Shown here: piece by piece, positions 24,229 through 39,200 of the stretch
Position numbering within the stretch: the first letter of the stretch is position 1
Layout of the letters: each line of letters opens with the position of its first letter
Assembly: GCF_910592395.1 (NCBI RefSeq)
Contig: NC_088315.1
Span: forward strand, 9,054,501 to 9,118,500
DNA length: 64,000 nt
Source of the DNA: Lineus longissimus
Lineage: Eukaryota; Nemertea; Pilidiophora; Heteronemertea; Lineidae
Reading direction: 5' to 3'
The notes under the pieces: model-generated
Seen by the model: the letters and a program-made list of their open reading frames with translations, nothing else
Databases searched by the model: none
Told to the model about the DNA's origin: nothing
Made by a program: the position numbers and the translations under genes

Positions 24229-27200
24229 GTATGTAACAATACTTTGTAATATTCTCTACAGATTCATGTACTTTGTTGCAGTATTTGAGGTACGCCAAGC
24301 ACCCCTCACTGTCGGAATGTGGGGGATTCCTTCAGCCTTCAAGTTGACAACAACGCCAACATGTGCCTCTTGTTTCTACATGCAGAACTGTCTTCACAAA
24401 TTTCTTGGAATTATTTGTTCCGGGTCTTTGGTGTTCTCTGGCTTTTTACTGCATAAAACCAGTTGAGATTTGGGTGATTGATTGTAATTGATGTTTTCTC
24501 TTAAGCCTTATGTTATTTTTGATCATGCACTGTTTGATTGCTGTTAAAATACCATGACTTTGATGCCCAGCTTTCAGGCACACTATCTATTTTTTAGCTT
24601 GACAGTAGTTCTGTGTTTTCTTCCTAGGGGGCGTTGTCACTTTCCAGCATCTGCTACACTATTGAGATACAATGTTTCATCCTGTCATCAATGTTGTATG
24701 TCATTTTCAATGGTCTGATATAACAACTGATTTTGATTTGACATGCAAAAAGAGAAATTCTTGAATATGAGATAATATTCATTGTTCAATTTCAGAAAGA
24801 ATGAAGTATAGGCCTAAATTCCCAGACTATTTATGATAGCATCCTGGGATATTGATTCGCGTCACCCAGGCACAGTTCCTCCAGATGGTCATGTTCCGTC
24901 AGTGTTTGTATTGTCATCCGATTATCATGTTTCAATACAACAATTAAAAATGTACCGGTACTACTACCCCTACGATATAACAAAAAATGCTCTTGTTAAC
25001 CCCTTCTGTTTTGCTGCCATTTGCCTGACCTGCAGAACAGCACAGAAAATGAGGCCAAAAGCATGAGCAGAACAAGCTCCTAAGCTTTCTTTTTCTTCAT
25101 GATTTTTCGGGTTGGTGAGGCAACCAATACCAGCAACTAGGTATCAGTTTATCAAAACACACTTCACACTTATATATTTCAGGCATAATCCACCGAAAAT
25201 GTTCTTTCCTTGTAATAGTATGTAGTTCTCTCACCAAAATTAGTTTTTGATCAGAAAGAAGGTTGATACATAATCCATCAAACTTGTAAACAAGGGGTTG
25301 TAGAATTTTCTATCAAAATATGTTAGAGTAGACCACCAGTGCCACCACCAGACAGTTTTGTAAAAGTCAGGAACATTTGACTTTTAACCTCAAGAAAGTC
25401 TAGGCTTACCATCTGAAAAGAAAATTGAGTTTCATGAGACTGCTGATTCTTCAGAACTCAAAGGCCTAGCGAGAGCATCTCTGGTAGTCCCAGACATCCT
25501 TCATTGTTGTAGTCTGGTAAAAAAGCCAAACTGTAGGCGATAAAGTGCAATAAAGAGGCAATAAAGAGTCGGGAGTGTATCAAGTACAAGATTGTTCTCG
25601 ATGCATTATCAAGATGGGCTGTTGACATGATTTCATGTCAAGTAGTTTATGATTGACAGTGCCCTAGATAGGTCAGACTGAGGGCACCTGTTCTTCTGTG
25701 GTGCCATTGTTGTGCTTCCTGATGCATGAGAGTGCTGACTGGATGGTGGTTGTATTTCAGTTGAGGAATTTAATTTGTAAATATTTGTTGGTTGGATGGC
25801 TTAAATTAACATGTGACATGTTAATTGAAAGTGTCAGAAACTGCTTGTGTATAGTTTATCATTCAGTTAGAGTAGACGATGTATGCGTTTGGAGAGATTA
25901 TTTCATATCGAGGAGAAGGCAGGCACTCACTTCCTCTATTGTCTGAATTAGAAATGTTTTGTTGTTGCTGAAATTGCAATAAAGCTGTAGTTTGCGTGGG
26001 AAGTGTGAGTACAGTCAGCAGATCAGCCAAAGCCTTGCCAACACCTCCCAATCATCTAAAGTTAAAACCCTTCTCATCTTGGAATACCTATTCTCTGACC
26101 AGTCCAGCAGTATATATTCCATCTCGGCCAATTATAAGTAATCCACAATTAAGCATAGCTATTGAGCATAGGGTAGCACTGGCAGAGTTAGCTGGGTAGC
26201 AGTAGCTGGTAGTATGTGTACCTGGATACCTGTCTGAAGGGAGCCACCAGCTGATGTTCGAAACTGCATCCATCTTCCATTCTTAGTTGCTAATAATCTG
26301 CTGAATCAAATTCTAGACATGTAGTCTTCCCGATCGAATATTCCACTCCCTGTGCTAAGATTATCATCGTCCCTGAGCCTGTGAACTAGCCTTCTTGAAA
26401 TAAGTTGCAGTCATCTTTTGAGTTTGTTTCTTGACTCCAATGGTTACCATGGTGACCAACTTAAAAAACTTTCAATCAGATTCTTTCACCACCTGGTTCA
26501 TATTTTGTGGAAAAGGTTGGGATGCGATCTTTTGCCTTGGAATTTTTGTGTAAAAATAGATTAGCCTGGGGCGGTATCAAAATCTGAATCAGTTGTGGTA
26601 TGAACTGAGACTGTGGCGTTTTACGCAAAAAAACTTACATTGCTCGAGTGTATCTTGGAATGTGTAGCATTGTTGTAGAACTAAAAATAGCAATCATGCC
26701 TTCTTCCACAAGTGCAAAATGAACTCCTTTACGAGTTGTAGTTGATTGCAAACTTTCTGTCAAGTTATGCACAATAATGCAGTCCCACGATACATGTACA
26801 CCTTATTCTGCATCTGCATTCTCCCCCCCCCCCCCCCCGAGTTTTTGACATTCCAAGTAGTCCTGTATGCTCCTTTATATAGGATTGAAATACAAACCAT
26901 AGGGAGCCTGGAGTCTAATTTAGGTTGTCATTTTGTACTTGGTCTTGGGTATGTTTGAACTAAAATGTTGAGATTACAGTGCCTGTAAGTTTGCTTTTGT
27001 CATCAGGCCAGGGAGGTTGAGATCATGGACTTAATTATCTCGGATACTTATGAGTTATGTAACATATACGGATAGAAATGTACACATAATTCGTCCTCGT
27101 TCTGCAGAGTTTTATCCGCAAGGACCCTTGATAAGCCGCTGTTCTCAACCTCCCCAGTATCAAGTCTATCATTAACCTCAAGAGTCAAGACTCTTGAGAT

Positions 27201-30200
27201 CCCTGGCCCTGGTTTGATTTTCCCAACTGTCCGCTTCCCCTGGACACCCAAATGATGAGTGTTTCAAGTTACTTCAGTAAATTAGTTGCCCTGTGGACAA
27301 GTAGAAATACTTGAGTTTATGAAACTTATTGCGGGGCTACTGTCCAGTGACAGACAACCAGACATCTTGGAGCACTGCCGTTTGGCAACTGCTGGGCAGA
27401 AAACTTGAGTCTACCACTGATATGCCGAGGTTACATATCAATAGACTTTTTGCTTGTGTTTCTTTCCCTTGTTCTGTGTTTACTTGTGACCTTGTGACGC
27501 ACCACACACAAGTTTTGGTTGGCTTATCAGATGATCTTGTTGGTGGTGCTGAAATGTACCAAGGAAAATGCTATTGAGACAATTGAACCAATGGATTCCA
27601 CAACAGCAAAAGGGAACTGTCTATGGATACGCTCTGCCTTGCTCTGTAGTCAGTAGTCAGAGATGTGAAGTCTTCTTCGTCCACGTTCTGGGACACGGTC
27701 ATCTTACTGACCATTATGCCCGGAGCCTTTCGGCCAAGGTGGGGGAGTCCACACAAGCTACTCATGATTCTCACTTGGTTTTGTCTCAACTTGCCCTGGC
27801 ACAGAAACCAAAATAAAACACAGAACTTTAAAAAGGTAGGATACCACAGGTTGTACAGTAACAACCTTGTCGGTTATAATATTTGAAACCTGGACAATTC
27901 AAAGTGAAAATGTGACTGAAATCAGAACAGATTCTGTTCTTGAAGTTGATTTGTGCAAAAATCTGTCTGGCAGGTGATGACTCTTTGAATGTTGAAACTG
28001 AAGTGGACTGCATAATGTAAAGAGAAAATCCATTTGACAATCGTGCTACTCTGTTGTGGATTGAGCGGAATCGCTCGATAGCCTATGGCCTGTAACTGAT
28101 TGATGTACACTATTTGTAAGGTGTATTCTACTATTGACAGTATTGATCCTTCCCGCTGCTATGTGCGCACCACCGCGTCACCGAGAATGTCGCTGGCCAT
28201 TTGCGTTCAATGCGATGTGGTGGTTAGTTTTGCATGTCATGATATGCTATTGCTAGTGAATGCGGAAGCGGGTACTGATAAGTTTGAAGTGTGTGGTTGG
28301 TTTGGGCAGGATTGATATTGGATCAGAACACCATGAACGTTTTCGAATCCAATACTATTACTAATACTATCTTGGGAAAATGCTTCTTTTTGATTCAAAG
28401 CATTACAATACACCAGTCGTCAGCTGGTATACATGTAGAACTACTATACTAGTCTGCAAACTAAATAAAACATCAATTTTGTCACTTCATCTCTCAGGGC
28501 TTCCATTAGATCCTCACAAAACTGGGTCCCACTTTAATTTTTGAAGGGTCCCTTTGGTAGTTTTTTGAGGAGATTTCCAAATACCAAGGTTGCTTTCTTC
28601 ATTTTGAGGTGTAAAAAGACTGGTTCGGAGTTATCGGAAGCCCTGCATTGCTCTCTTCCACGGTCCGGCAAACTTTGCTCGAAGTGATTTTTGGGTGTGA
28701 TTATCATCTCTGTCCCCACAGTGAGAAATCCATCTGGGGTTTCAAGGAACTGCTAAGCCCTCATTTGAACTCTACCAGTAGCTGAGTAGGGGGACTTGGC
28801 CTAGAGTCGAACCAACGACCTCTACACGGTACTTTTGCTCCTCCACTGCACTACTTTCCACCTGATCCCCGCAATGGTGCCTTGGAATGATACAGATGAA
28901 CACACAGGTCTATCAACTCCTCTGATGGCCAATATCTTTGGCCTTTGTTGTTGGTTCTTTTAGTTTACATTCTTGAACTACTATATGTAGTTTGGGTGAT
29001 AATATATGTTGCCGAATGAATCATTCAGAATATGTGTCAAGTGCTCAGAAACTGTAGATCATCCTGTTATGCACATTTGTACCACTACCAGTACCAAACA
29101 GTAAAAATGTATCTATCAAAACATGATAAAAACATTGTTTTAAAATGACATGAATGATACATCTCATTCCTGGAATACGAATTACTGAAAAATCTTATTT
29201 TAGATTCAAGGCAAAGTCCAACCCAGGCTTTCTGCTCAGAAGATTCTCCACATCAAAATTGGTTTGGTGGTCAAGTCTTGTTACCTCTTCTTCAATATTA
29301 ACTCTACTAGATCTGCACTTGGAGGTGTTTATCTCATTGGCCTATGTAGAGACCCCGGTTTTGGCCAGAGACAAAGTCCGTTGCAAGCTACGAATGTTTC
29401 TCACTGGATAGGGCCTTATCCTTTCAGGGTAGGAACCTTTGTTTTACGTCTTATTGGAAGGTCTGTGAAGAGTCAGGAGTTCCTTGCAAGGCTCCCCAGG
29501 ATCAAACCCAGGCACTTTTGCGTGGAAGCCAGGAGTTTGAACCACATGGCTCTGACATGTATGACTAGTGTGAAGCTCTCCTCTGAGACTATGAGCTTCC
29601 TTGTTCTCAGTATGGGACCGTCCATGGTGTTTGATTGCAACCATAAAAATCTGAGGTGATCTGATCACTTTATTGGATTTCAAACATATAAAATAGAATC
29701 AAAGGGAAGCCTTACGTGTGGCGACGTGGGAGGGTTTCCTCTGCAACTTGATAACACGCAGGAATGGCTCGACATAAACAAGGGCTGGCTGAGGCAAGTG
29801 CACATTGCGGCAGTTGGGGATGGTGAGACATACTTGTGTAAAGAGTATTCAGGGGACGATTATTTTCAGGAATAGAAGAGATCATAAAAAGTTGGGCACT
29901 GCTCTTGGGCGCAATGCATGGGCAGTGTTTCCTCCAGAAATAAGTTCCCGTGGGGACAACAGCAGTGAACTTCCTGGTCAGAAGAACTAAAATGTCCATC
30001 CTTTGACTTCTTGAAGGAGGGACATGTCCCCATCTCATCCCCCCTCCAGAGGAAACCCTGATGGGTTGAAGGATTGAGTTGTTGTACGAGGCCTTTGGAT
30101 TGCACATGCGCAGCGTAGTGAAAAAAATTATCAAATTTTGAAAGCCAAATTTTGGTGCCCAACGGGCTGAAAAATAGTGGGTGTAGTCAAACATGTAATC

Positions 30201-33200
30201 TGTGGACCTGCTGAGTACATTATTATGAGAATACTACATCAGAAATGTGAAGACAGGTTCATAGGCTTAGCCTCTCTGAAAGCTGAAATATGGCTATTCA
30301 TTGGAGTAGTACCGTATCATGTAGCATGTGCATCAACCTGCCCAGGTACATGAGTAAGCTAGGCCGGTACATGACAGATAGCTTGTAGGCTAGTTACAAA
30401 ATACCAGCATTTATAGCATTCTGCCAGGCAAGGTTAGAAACTGGTGTTAGGTTGTTGACTCGCGCATCCTTCTTGGCTTTCTAATCGGACGTTTGGACAC
30501 TAGTGGGCCCACTAGGGAAATTACAGTAGAACCTCCCTTAGCAGACACCTCTCTATTAAGGACACTAATTTTAGTCCCAAATTGGGTCTTTCCATTCAAT
30601 TGCCTCTCTAATCAGAATACCTCTCTATTAAGGACAGCATTGTCAGTCCTGAGGGTGTCCTTAATAGAGAAGTTCTGCTGTATGTTGTGGAAGATTGCTA
30701 TTGTGCAAGGCCTGTCCTTATAATTATATTCATCAGGCTACCCTTATCTTGATCACCAAGGTTTTTGCGTCTTGTCTAGATAACCAGTGGATGTTGTTTG
30801 CAAGTTTTTTCTATCATATTGCTTGAGATGCTGTATAGGCTCATGCATACAGTCAGGTACTGCTGGCCTTGTGGTTCAGTTATGCCAGTGATGACAGCAT
30901 CAACATCAAACTAGTAGACGAGGATCCCAAACTCATGCTGTATGGTGGCACTACCTGGTTGTTCTGGTGGACATTTTTCCCTTGGCCCGGGAAATGGCTT
31001 AACCATGCAGTCGCTTTTACGTCTCTGTTTGTTATTTCAAAACAGTCAGAATTAGCCTTAAGCTCGATTTAGATGCAGTCTTTGAAATAAGTCTTATCTC
31101 ATCTTCGAACATTTTGCAGGTTATTTGAAACATATTGCATGGCAAAGTGCATTGAATCATTCGTAAAGGTTATTTGAACAAGGTAAGCAAAAGAAACACC
31201 CAGTTCCACCAAACTTTCCTCCACTTTTGCCAAATTACATGTTTTGATTGCCATGTTTTCCCTTTTGCACTTTTTTACTTGTTCTGTATTTTCCAAAAAA
31301 TGTTTGTTGGTATTTTGCTCATCTTTGCAGTTTCAAATGACACAATTATATATTGGTAATCAAAATTCGTCAGGCTGTTTTCCTTGCATAACTACTTTTG
31401 ACTGTGCTCCTTTGCTTGTTTTTGTCATGAATTCTGTTGTCATATCAATCAAAGGACACTTTCATCATCAGTTTTTGCTTCAGTTTGATTTTCCTTCTAC
31501 GGAATCATCACAGAAATTGTCGAGAGAGGGCAACCTCACGGTCAAAGAGTGATTTTTAAAACCATTTAACTCTTTATCTTTGAACTTTTTTACCAACTTG
31601 GCTACTCCAACTGAATGTGTTGCACTACTGGTAAGTACATTTCGAAATGAAGAGCTGCTGTTTTAAAAATTGACTTGCCAGTGTTCAGGGTTTCTGCCAG
31701 AAAGAAAATGGAGGGATAGCAAACAATAGCATGATAAAGGCAAGCTACGGAGCAGGGGAGGGGGCCTTTCCGTTTGAGAAAAATGTTTTTGCTGCATGCA
31801 TGCCCCGAGATGAGTTTTCAAAGCATTTCAATGGTATAACTACTGAGCAAAGTATTAATAATTAAAAAGGGGGGGAACTTCCCCATGATCATGAAAGGGG
31901 GCATGTAATTGCCTCCCTTCGAGGAAACCCTGCTGGTTGTGAAATCAACATTTTGCAGTTGTTGACTTCCAGTTCCAGATTGTTTTTATGTTCCATATCC
32001 ATTCCTCTTCTCCTCTCTTCTCTTCTCTTTCCTTCTCTTCACACTCCTTTGTCTTCCTTTTGAAGTTCACTTTTTGAAATTTCTATTTTACGTTTTAAAA
32101 AGATTGTATTGCGAAAATGATATTGTCTTCTTGAAACGAAATCTGTTCCAGGTAAAGTATTTACTTAGAACTTTTAAAGACACAACAGTTTATAAATATT
32201 GATTGTTTATTTATGCAGTTAAATATAGTGTGGAATGCCTGATGATGTAAACATTGTTGAGATTGCCTGTGAAACCGGCATTCGCAACTTCGACTCGATT
32301 CAGAGATCCGCCATTGATGACATCAATAAATCCTTGCATTCTTTGCACACCAGTCCTCATGACTTAACTTAAACTTAACTGCCCCAGAAACTGAATTTGT
32401 TTTTCTGTCAACTTGAAATGAAATGTTTGTATTGTATTATTTTGAGATAATCTAAGATGATACTTATTTTCTTATTCTCTTTCTAAGCCTCTATTCATCA
32501 TCCTACTCTGTTTATTTTTTTTGTTTGTAAAATACTACCCTTCAGGTGAAATTACCAAACCTCATGTATAATTATGTCACCATAAATAATATTGAATTAG
32601 GTCCTCAAGTAACAAGTGTCATCTTCAAATGGTATTCGTTATACAGTATAACCTCTCCGTCAAGGACACCCTTGGGACTGACAAGTTCTGTCCTTACTAG
32701 AGAGGTGTCCTGATTAGAGAGGTCAAATTGAATGGAAACTATCACTTTGGGACCAAAGCTAGTGTCCTGCATAGAGAGGTTGTCCTTAGTCATGTTAGTA
32801 GAGAGGTGTCTGCTAAAGGAGGTTCCGGTGTACTAAAAAAACCTTTGTACAATTTTGGTATTTGACGTCAATTTTTAGCTTCGTTATTTTGCATGTACAT
32901 TTGACCTTTGTTAGTCATGTAACCGTGGCGAATCCGCATTGATTTTAACCATCATCGATTCGCAGCCCCTCCTTTGATTTCGGCGACTTGATATCGCCCT
33001 CCAGTAACTGCGATGATTCACGAACAGCATCACCAATAACTGCACAGTAAAGACATAGTCTGACATAGCATGGCTTGTTTGAGTCTCATCGGTGGGATGG
33101 AGTGTTATGCTATGATAATCCAACATGTTCTCAATTTTATGTCTGAATTTTCAAAATACAGTCAGGACAATGTTTAGTGCAGAGGTGCTTCAAAATTTTC

Positions 33201-36200
33201 ACATTTTACAGAATATGATACTTCCTCTTCTTAATACAGAATATGAAACCTCCTCTTCTTACAGAATATGATACTTCCTCTTCTCACAGTACATGATACT
33301 TCCTCTTCTTTTTCCTCTTATCATGTTATGAAATGAGCTGACTCCAGCAATGGCATACTCAGCTTGTCTAACTAAAAGGCAGGTTGATAATAAGATAAAG
33401 GATCTTCGCAAGAAGGACAAATCGATTACCCTGTCACCCGACACAATATACCTTCTGCCTGCGGGGTCGATGTTGCCCGTAAAATGAATTGCCAATAGCT
33501 GAGAAGCATTTGAACAGTTACAGCACCCTTTCTTGTCCAATTGTACCCCTTCAAGTCCATTATATCAAAATGCTATTTCTGCTAGAATGAAAAGAATGCA
33601 ATAAAACAACTATTTTGTGGTGTATTCCTAAATTATTAGGAGTTGTTTAATTCATTACAAGCAAAATAAGTCTGATTTACTTTTAAGATCTTATTTTTTG
33701 CAGATACAGTGGAACCTCCCTTAGCGAACACCTCTCTATTAAGGACAACCTCTCTATTAAGGACACTAGTTCTGGTCCCAAATTGGCTGTTTTCATTCAA
33801 TTTGACCTCTCTAATCAGGACACCACTCTATTAAGGACAGCACTTGTCAGTCCCGAGGGTGTCCTTGATAGAGAGGTTCTACTGTATGACTTCAGGAACT
33901 TCATTGCAAAATGTATGAATAGTGGAACTTTAATGATTGTCCAGCAATAATACCATCAGAAGCTATCTTTCCATTGAGGTGCACTGCTAACTAGTAGCGG
34001 TGTGTAGCTCTTCCTTGCAGTGAGGTACACCGCTAACTAGTAGCGCTGTTGCCTTCAAACACCCAAGGTGTTATCTTTGTGAAAGGCTAGCTGACATTAA
34101 AGGTGAATGTGTGTGATAATCGACACCAATACGGATCTGTGAATTATTTTGATGTGTGATCTTATTTCAAATACCATACAAAACTTGAGGTGATTCTGGC
34201 CAGTAACATCTTAGCTGTGGAATCAATGATGTGAAATGGTCTCAATCACGTGAGTTATCACAGCCACTGAGCCCTTGCAGTGGGAAAATCTGGTGGATTG
34301 ATAAGATACTGTAAAAAGTGTAAGGTAGTCAAATGTTAAGAAGAACAAAAAGATAATGTAGGGTTAAATGTTTACAATTATTCCCTCCAGTTTAGGTTGA
34401 CTCTTCCTGTTGTGGTAATAACATTATAAGCATACCACAGAGTATCCTGTTCCTAGAAATTGGCCCCAGTCTTTCAGAGGAGCGCTCGTATCGGTTTCCT
34501 GATGACGGCCGCTTCTCCGCACATCGCGTTACTGCCTTCGGGGCAGCCATATTGACATGTTCAAAGACGGAGGGACATGATCGCTACATTGGTGGTTATG
34601 TTGTACAAATTAATAGATAACATTATGTCTGGCACTGTGTAGCTGAGCAGTATAAGGGAGCACTGTCTGACGAGGACTCGGGTGCAATGGACTGGAAGCC
34701 GGTGTGAGGCATCGAAAGAAGACAACAAATTGGCCAAAAGATCTGTTTTACTTTCTTGGGGTTGGGATGGGGATGAGGGCTTTCTCTATGTTCTGAATTT
34801 TGGCAATTCAGTAGAGACTGAGGGTGGCTCTGATTTAACTAAAAGTAAAACCTAGCTGTCTATATGCAATTAGAATCTAAACCCGGTCTTGGAGCCGATT
34901 TGGTCTTAGAATTTAAATAAAGTGGGATGACACCTCTAAACTTAATAATATCAGTTTGAAGCTCAATAGACTTTTTAGAAATTAGTTGAGATTCGTTTAG
35001 AAAAGAGAATACATGACATTGCCAGGTGAATTGTTGACTGTTAAAAATTCCCATAGAGCATAAAAATGGCGGCTTGTTCCACCTTTTACGAGGCAAATAT
35101 AATCCTGCTGCCAACTGTAACTATGGTTGCACATCTTTCATATTTACGCGTCTATTGTTAATAATTCCGCCTGATAAACATTTCCTCAGCGCTTCTCTTC
35201 TAAAGTTGATCAGTGCAACAAAGCTTCTTTTATTTGACAGAACACTGGTATCCAACCCTTCACACTTCCCTACCTAGTTACACATCGCTGCAAAACGAAA
35301 ATGTCAACTTGGCATTATTCTCGGTCGTTCAATCCGTTTTTAAAACACTCCCTATTTTGCTAACACTGACAAACTGACATTTCTTTCATGGCAGATCTAA
35401 GGTAGCTGTAAGTGTTGCTGAATGCATCAGAAAAGGCCATCATGTCAGTTAAGTCTGGGCTGAAAAACCAAAGGGAAAGTGTTCCCTTATATCACTTACT
35501 GTGACTAAAAGGTCATTTTGTCATGTCATCAGGTGAACCTGACAAAAATCCTTTTCCCATGAACCTCTGGCATGCTGGTGATTGAAATGCTTTGCCAATC
35601 ACCCTTGTTCAAAGTTCCAACTCGCAACACTTTTCTGTGTCTCCATGTTTCCATTTCAATTTGAAGATCAAAATATTGGTGATGAGGATGGGATGGCAAT
35701 GTACCATATTTTACTAGCTGACGGTGACGCACACTCCCCCTCAAATAGCTTGTTCAATCACTAGTGCGGTGCTTGCGAGAGTTAGCCCTACTGCGTTATT
35801 TTTGGCTCTGGCGCCTAATCTTGCGCCAGGCCAAAGTGAGAATGCAGACCTGGTCTGGTGCCTTGTCATTATTTTTCACGCTACTGTTGTCCAGGCCTAA
35901 CGTGCGAACCTCTGCATTCAGGTAATACTGGGCATGGGCTTCAAGACACTGGATCTGATGCTTACCCCAAGCACGGCACTAGTAATCGAAAGCGCTAAAT
36001 ATCGATCATGTTGATCTCTCCAGGGAAATGATATTCAGATTCAGATGTAAACCTGACATGTTGACATCAGCCATTCTGACAAAACAATTTCAGACATGTC
36101 CCCTCTGGTGAAAAATGTCACGTTATCCATCCTTCGACATGGCAATGCCTACTTCACCGCCTCCTCAGCCCGGCAGCATCCTACGAGGTCGTCATCTGTC

Positions 36201-39200
36201 AATCCCCTGTCCCCTCTGTGCCATTATTTACCCTCGAACCAACACCTCCGTAACCATAATACGCAGTGGATTACCACTGCATGTTCTAAATTAATTGGCA
36301 AGAACGTCTTGCCGTTCTTGGCAATGATCTGTCAAATGATGCACTTTACACGATATGAAGCAATTGCGCCCGCAGCGATGCGAGGGATACACCTGCGTAA
36401 GATTTTTCAATATTTTTCTATGATATCCTGCCTCTAGTCAATGCAGGTTTGAAAGATGGGCTCCATAGCTAAGTTCAATCTAACTTTAGCTTGATTCATG
36501 TACATGTTTCAGTGCATGTTGTACATTGTTTCTTGTGGGAGTAAGTGGATTTGACGATAGTTGGCGGCATACACTTGTATTCCATGTCGAGCTTGAGCCG
36601 CTCTTTGCCTTGGGTTTGACTCGCGTAATTGCGTAGGTGAACAATTTGCTTCTGAGATGATCGCTGATATTTGCCGCAGAGATCAGAAAGCGTATGCCCA
36701 CTTTGACTTTGTTCGCTTGGCTCCTTGGGCAAGATGCTTGGCTTTAGTTCACTTCCCTTGAAGAGCATGAGCTACTCTTAATTGCTTCGAGTTTGACTCG
36801 TGTAATTGCTTTGGTGAACAATTTACTTCTAGCTGAGATGACTTCTAGTCATTGCTGTTACATGCTGTAGAGATCCAAAAGTGAATAGTCTTTGGTGAGT
36901 GACAGACCTAAAGCTTCTATGAGGTGATGGCCTAGTGTAGGGGAGCTTCCCTATCCATTTATGTCCCGCCATGAATCCCAATTTGGCTGCCAGGCTGCCA
37001 TCTTTCTTTTCCACCCCACAACTTCAGAACCAGTTTAATAACAGCCAGAAACATCTCTGGTGCCCACGGAGCGGGGCAGGCATACGTTGCGATACACCTC
37101 GATTGCGTTATGTCTAGTTGACCCTTGGTTTCAACAATTGTGCTTTGATCTGAAAGGGTTAATATACTCATTCACAGAAAGATATTGACCTTTGTTGAGA
37201 AAGCACCATGAACGCAAACGGAGCATCATGAATGTGAAATGATTCCGCGAGCAGCGTGATCAATGGACTGATCAAATTCAGTGAGAAATCATGCATGTGG
37301 CGAGAATGGGCAAAACACCACCAGGATGATGATGATGGCAAGGCAGCTCATGTTCGATAAGGCATTTGCTGAAGCACTTTGAAAAGGAGCGATTTTTGTT
37401 GCTGCTCTCTGCGACGTTACCATGACAATACTACGATTGATTGCAATCAAACCAATCGGTGTCTGCTTTGTTATCACAATCGTCAAGTTGTCATATCTAC
37501 ATCGCGGTGACAAAACTCACTTGTTTGTCGAGCGCTTAAACATGACATGCAAATCGCTGGTCTCGAGGCAACTTTTATGTTGAGAACTTTTTTGCCATGT
37601 TGTCATTTCCTCTTCATGATGATTCTGTTGGTCTGGCCTGAGTTTAAAAAAGAAAAAATTGTGAATTTTAAATAAACAAAAAATGTCGGGCATATATTTC
37701 TGTTATGATATGATGACTGTCATAAATGTTATGATTGGTATGTATCTGTGTAATAAATGAAAGGATTTGCCATATTGTATTTTCAGTCAAATTCCCGGGA
37801 AAGTGTTGAAAGATTAACCATGACCTCAGCATCTTTGAGGGAAATACTATAGGAATGTATTTCTTGCTTTTATGTGCAAATGAAAATCACTTCTGCCTCA
37901 AAGCCGAGGACATGCATGTCCACACTTTTATCAGTGTACAATTTCATCTATTTGGCTTCGGTCCCAAAGGTGTAGAAAGTGACTACACATCGACTTGACT
38001 TGAGATACTGCTGCTTGTTGTGAATGTGGTATAGTGAGTCCACCACATAACGTTATTTGTTCCTGGGTGTTAATCTTGGGGGAATATGCGTAATTTCTCC
38101 GTCATCATTTTATTCCGGCGTATATGCGCGTTGCAGCAGAGCGAGTGAATCACAGATCAGTGCAATGTTTTGCAAAACTAACGATGATGTTTCCAATTAA
38201 GAGCCGATCGGGAAATATGATAACTGACTTAGACGGAGCTGAGATAAATTTTCCGACTTTTTAGGCATCGCTTGGTAAAGCTCTATTTGGTGTATTTACT
38301 TTAAATTTGTAGTTCACATTGTCACTTTAAGCATGAGCAAGTTGTTTCCAAAGAGCGGGTTCCACTTTGAGAATGAACAAGTTGTTTCGGAAGAGCGGGT
38401 TACATTGAATTCCACTTTGAGAATGAACAAGTTGTTTCCAAAGAGCGGGTTACATAGAATTCCACTTTAAGAATGAACCAGTTGTTTCCGAAGAGTGGGT
38501 TACATAGGATTCCACTTTAAGAATGAACAAGTTGTTTCCGAAGAGCGGGTTACATAGGATTCATGATGTCACTTTTATAAAGTCAGGTTTTCAAGTCCGT
38601 GAACAAACATTCTTGTGACAAGTGAAACGTGACTTGTGATATTGTGAATCATATGTAAACCCTAGCTGCCTTTGATTGATTTTGTGATGTAAACTCACTC
38701 AGGGTAATTTTCTCAAATCAAAGGTCAAAATCATTTGACTTCCTTCCATGCTTACGAAAAACACCAAATATTTGTAATTTTTCTAGTAGTTTCTGATGTT
38801 CTTGTTGTACATTTTAACAAAGGGCATACAGTGAGCTCAAGTTAAAAAAGGAAATGATTGGCATTGTATTTTTGTTACATACTTTCCCTCATTTGGTCAA
38901 TAAACGCTGATTCATTGGAATTTTCTAGACGATAGATATTAGGAACTCAAGACTATTAGCTATCATTGAAAATCATTAAAATGTATACATGACATATTGC
39001 AAGTGGCACATCCAAATATTTGGGAAAGTTGGCTCAGGGTGCAGTCATTTTGGAAAATTAAGGGGGTTTGGGCCCTCCCCCAGAAAAATAAAAATATTTA
39101 ACTGCCAAATATGCATTTCTGAGTTTCGGGTGGGTGATTTTAGCCTTGGAAGTGATTATGCGGTGTCATGACTTCAAGAAGAGATGTTGCCGTAATGAAT

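Noticed and set aside
26822..26838. C tract, and G tracts at 670-679, 17439-17450 and 58938-58950
   Set aside because: Simple homopolymers; no quadruplex-style spaced runs and possibly length errors.
29264..29659. 131-codon plus-strand open frame
   Set aside because: Overlaps tRNA-like repeat sequence; composition is not protein-like and no homology is recognised.
29712..30194. 160-codon minus-strand open frame
   Set aside because: It overlaps a hAT-like MITE, resembles no family, and has no splice or start support; random open frames of this size occur in 64 kb.
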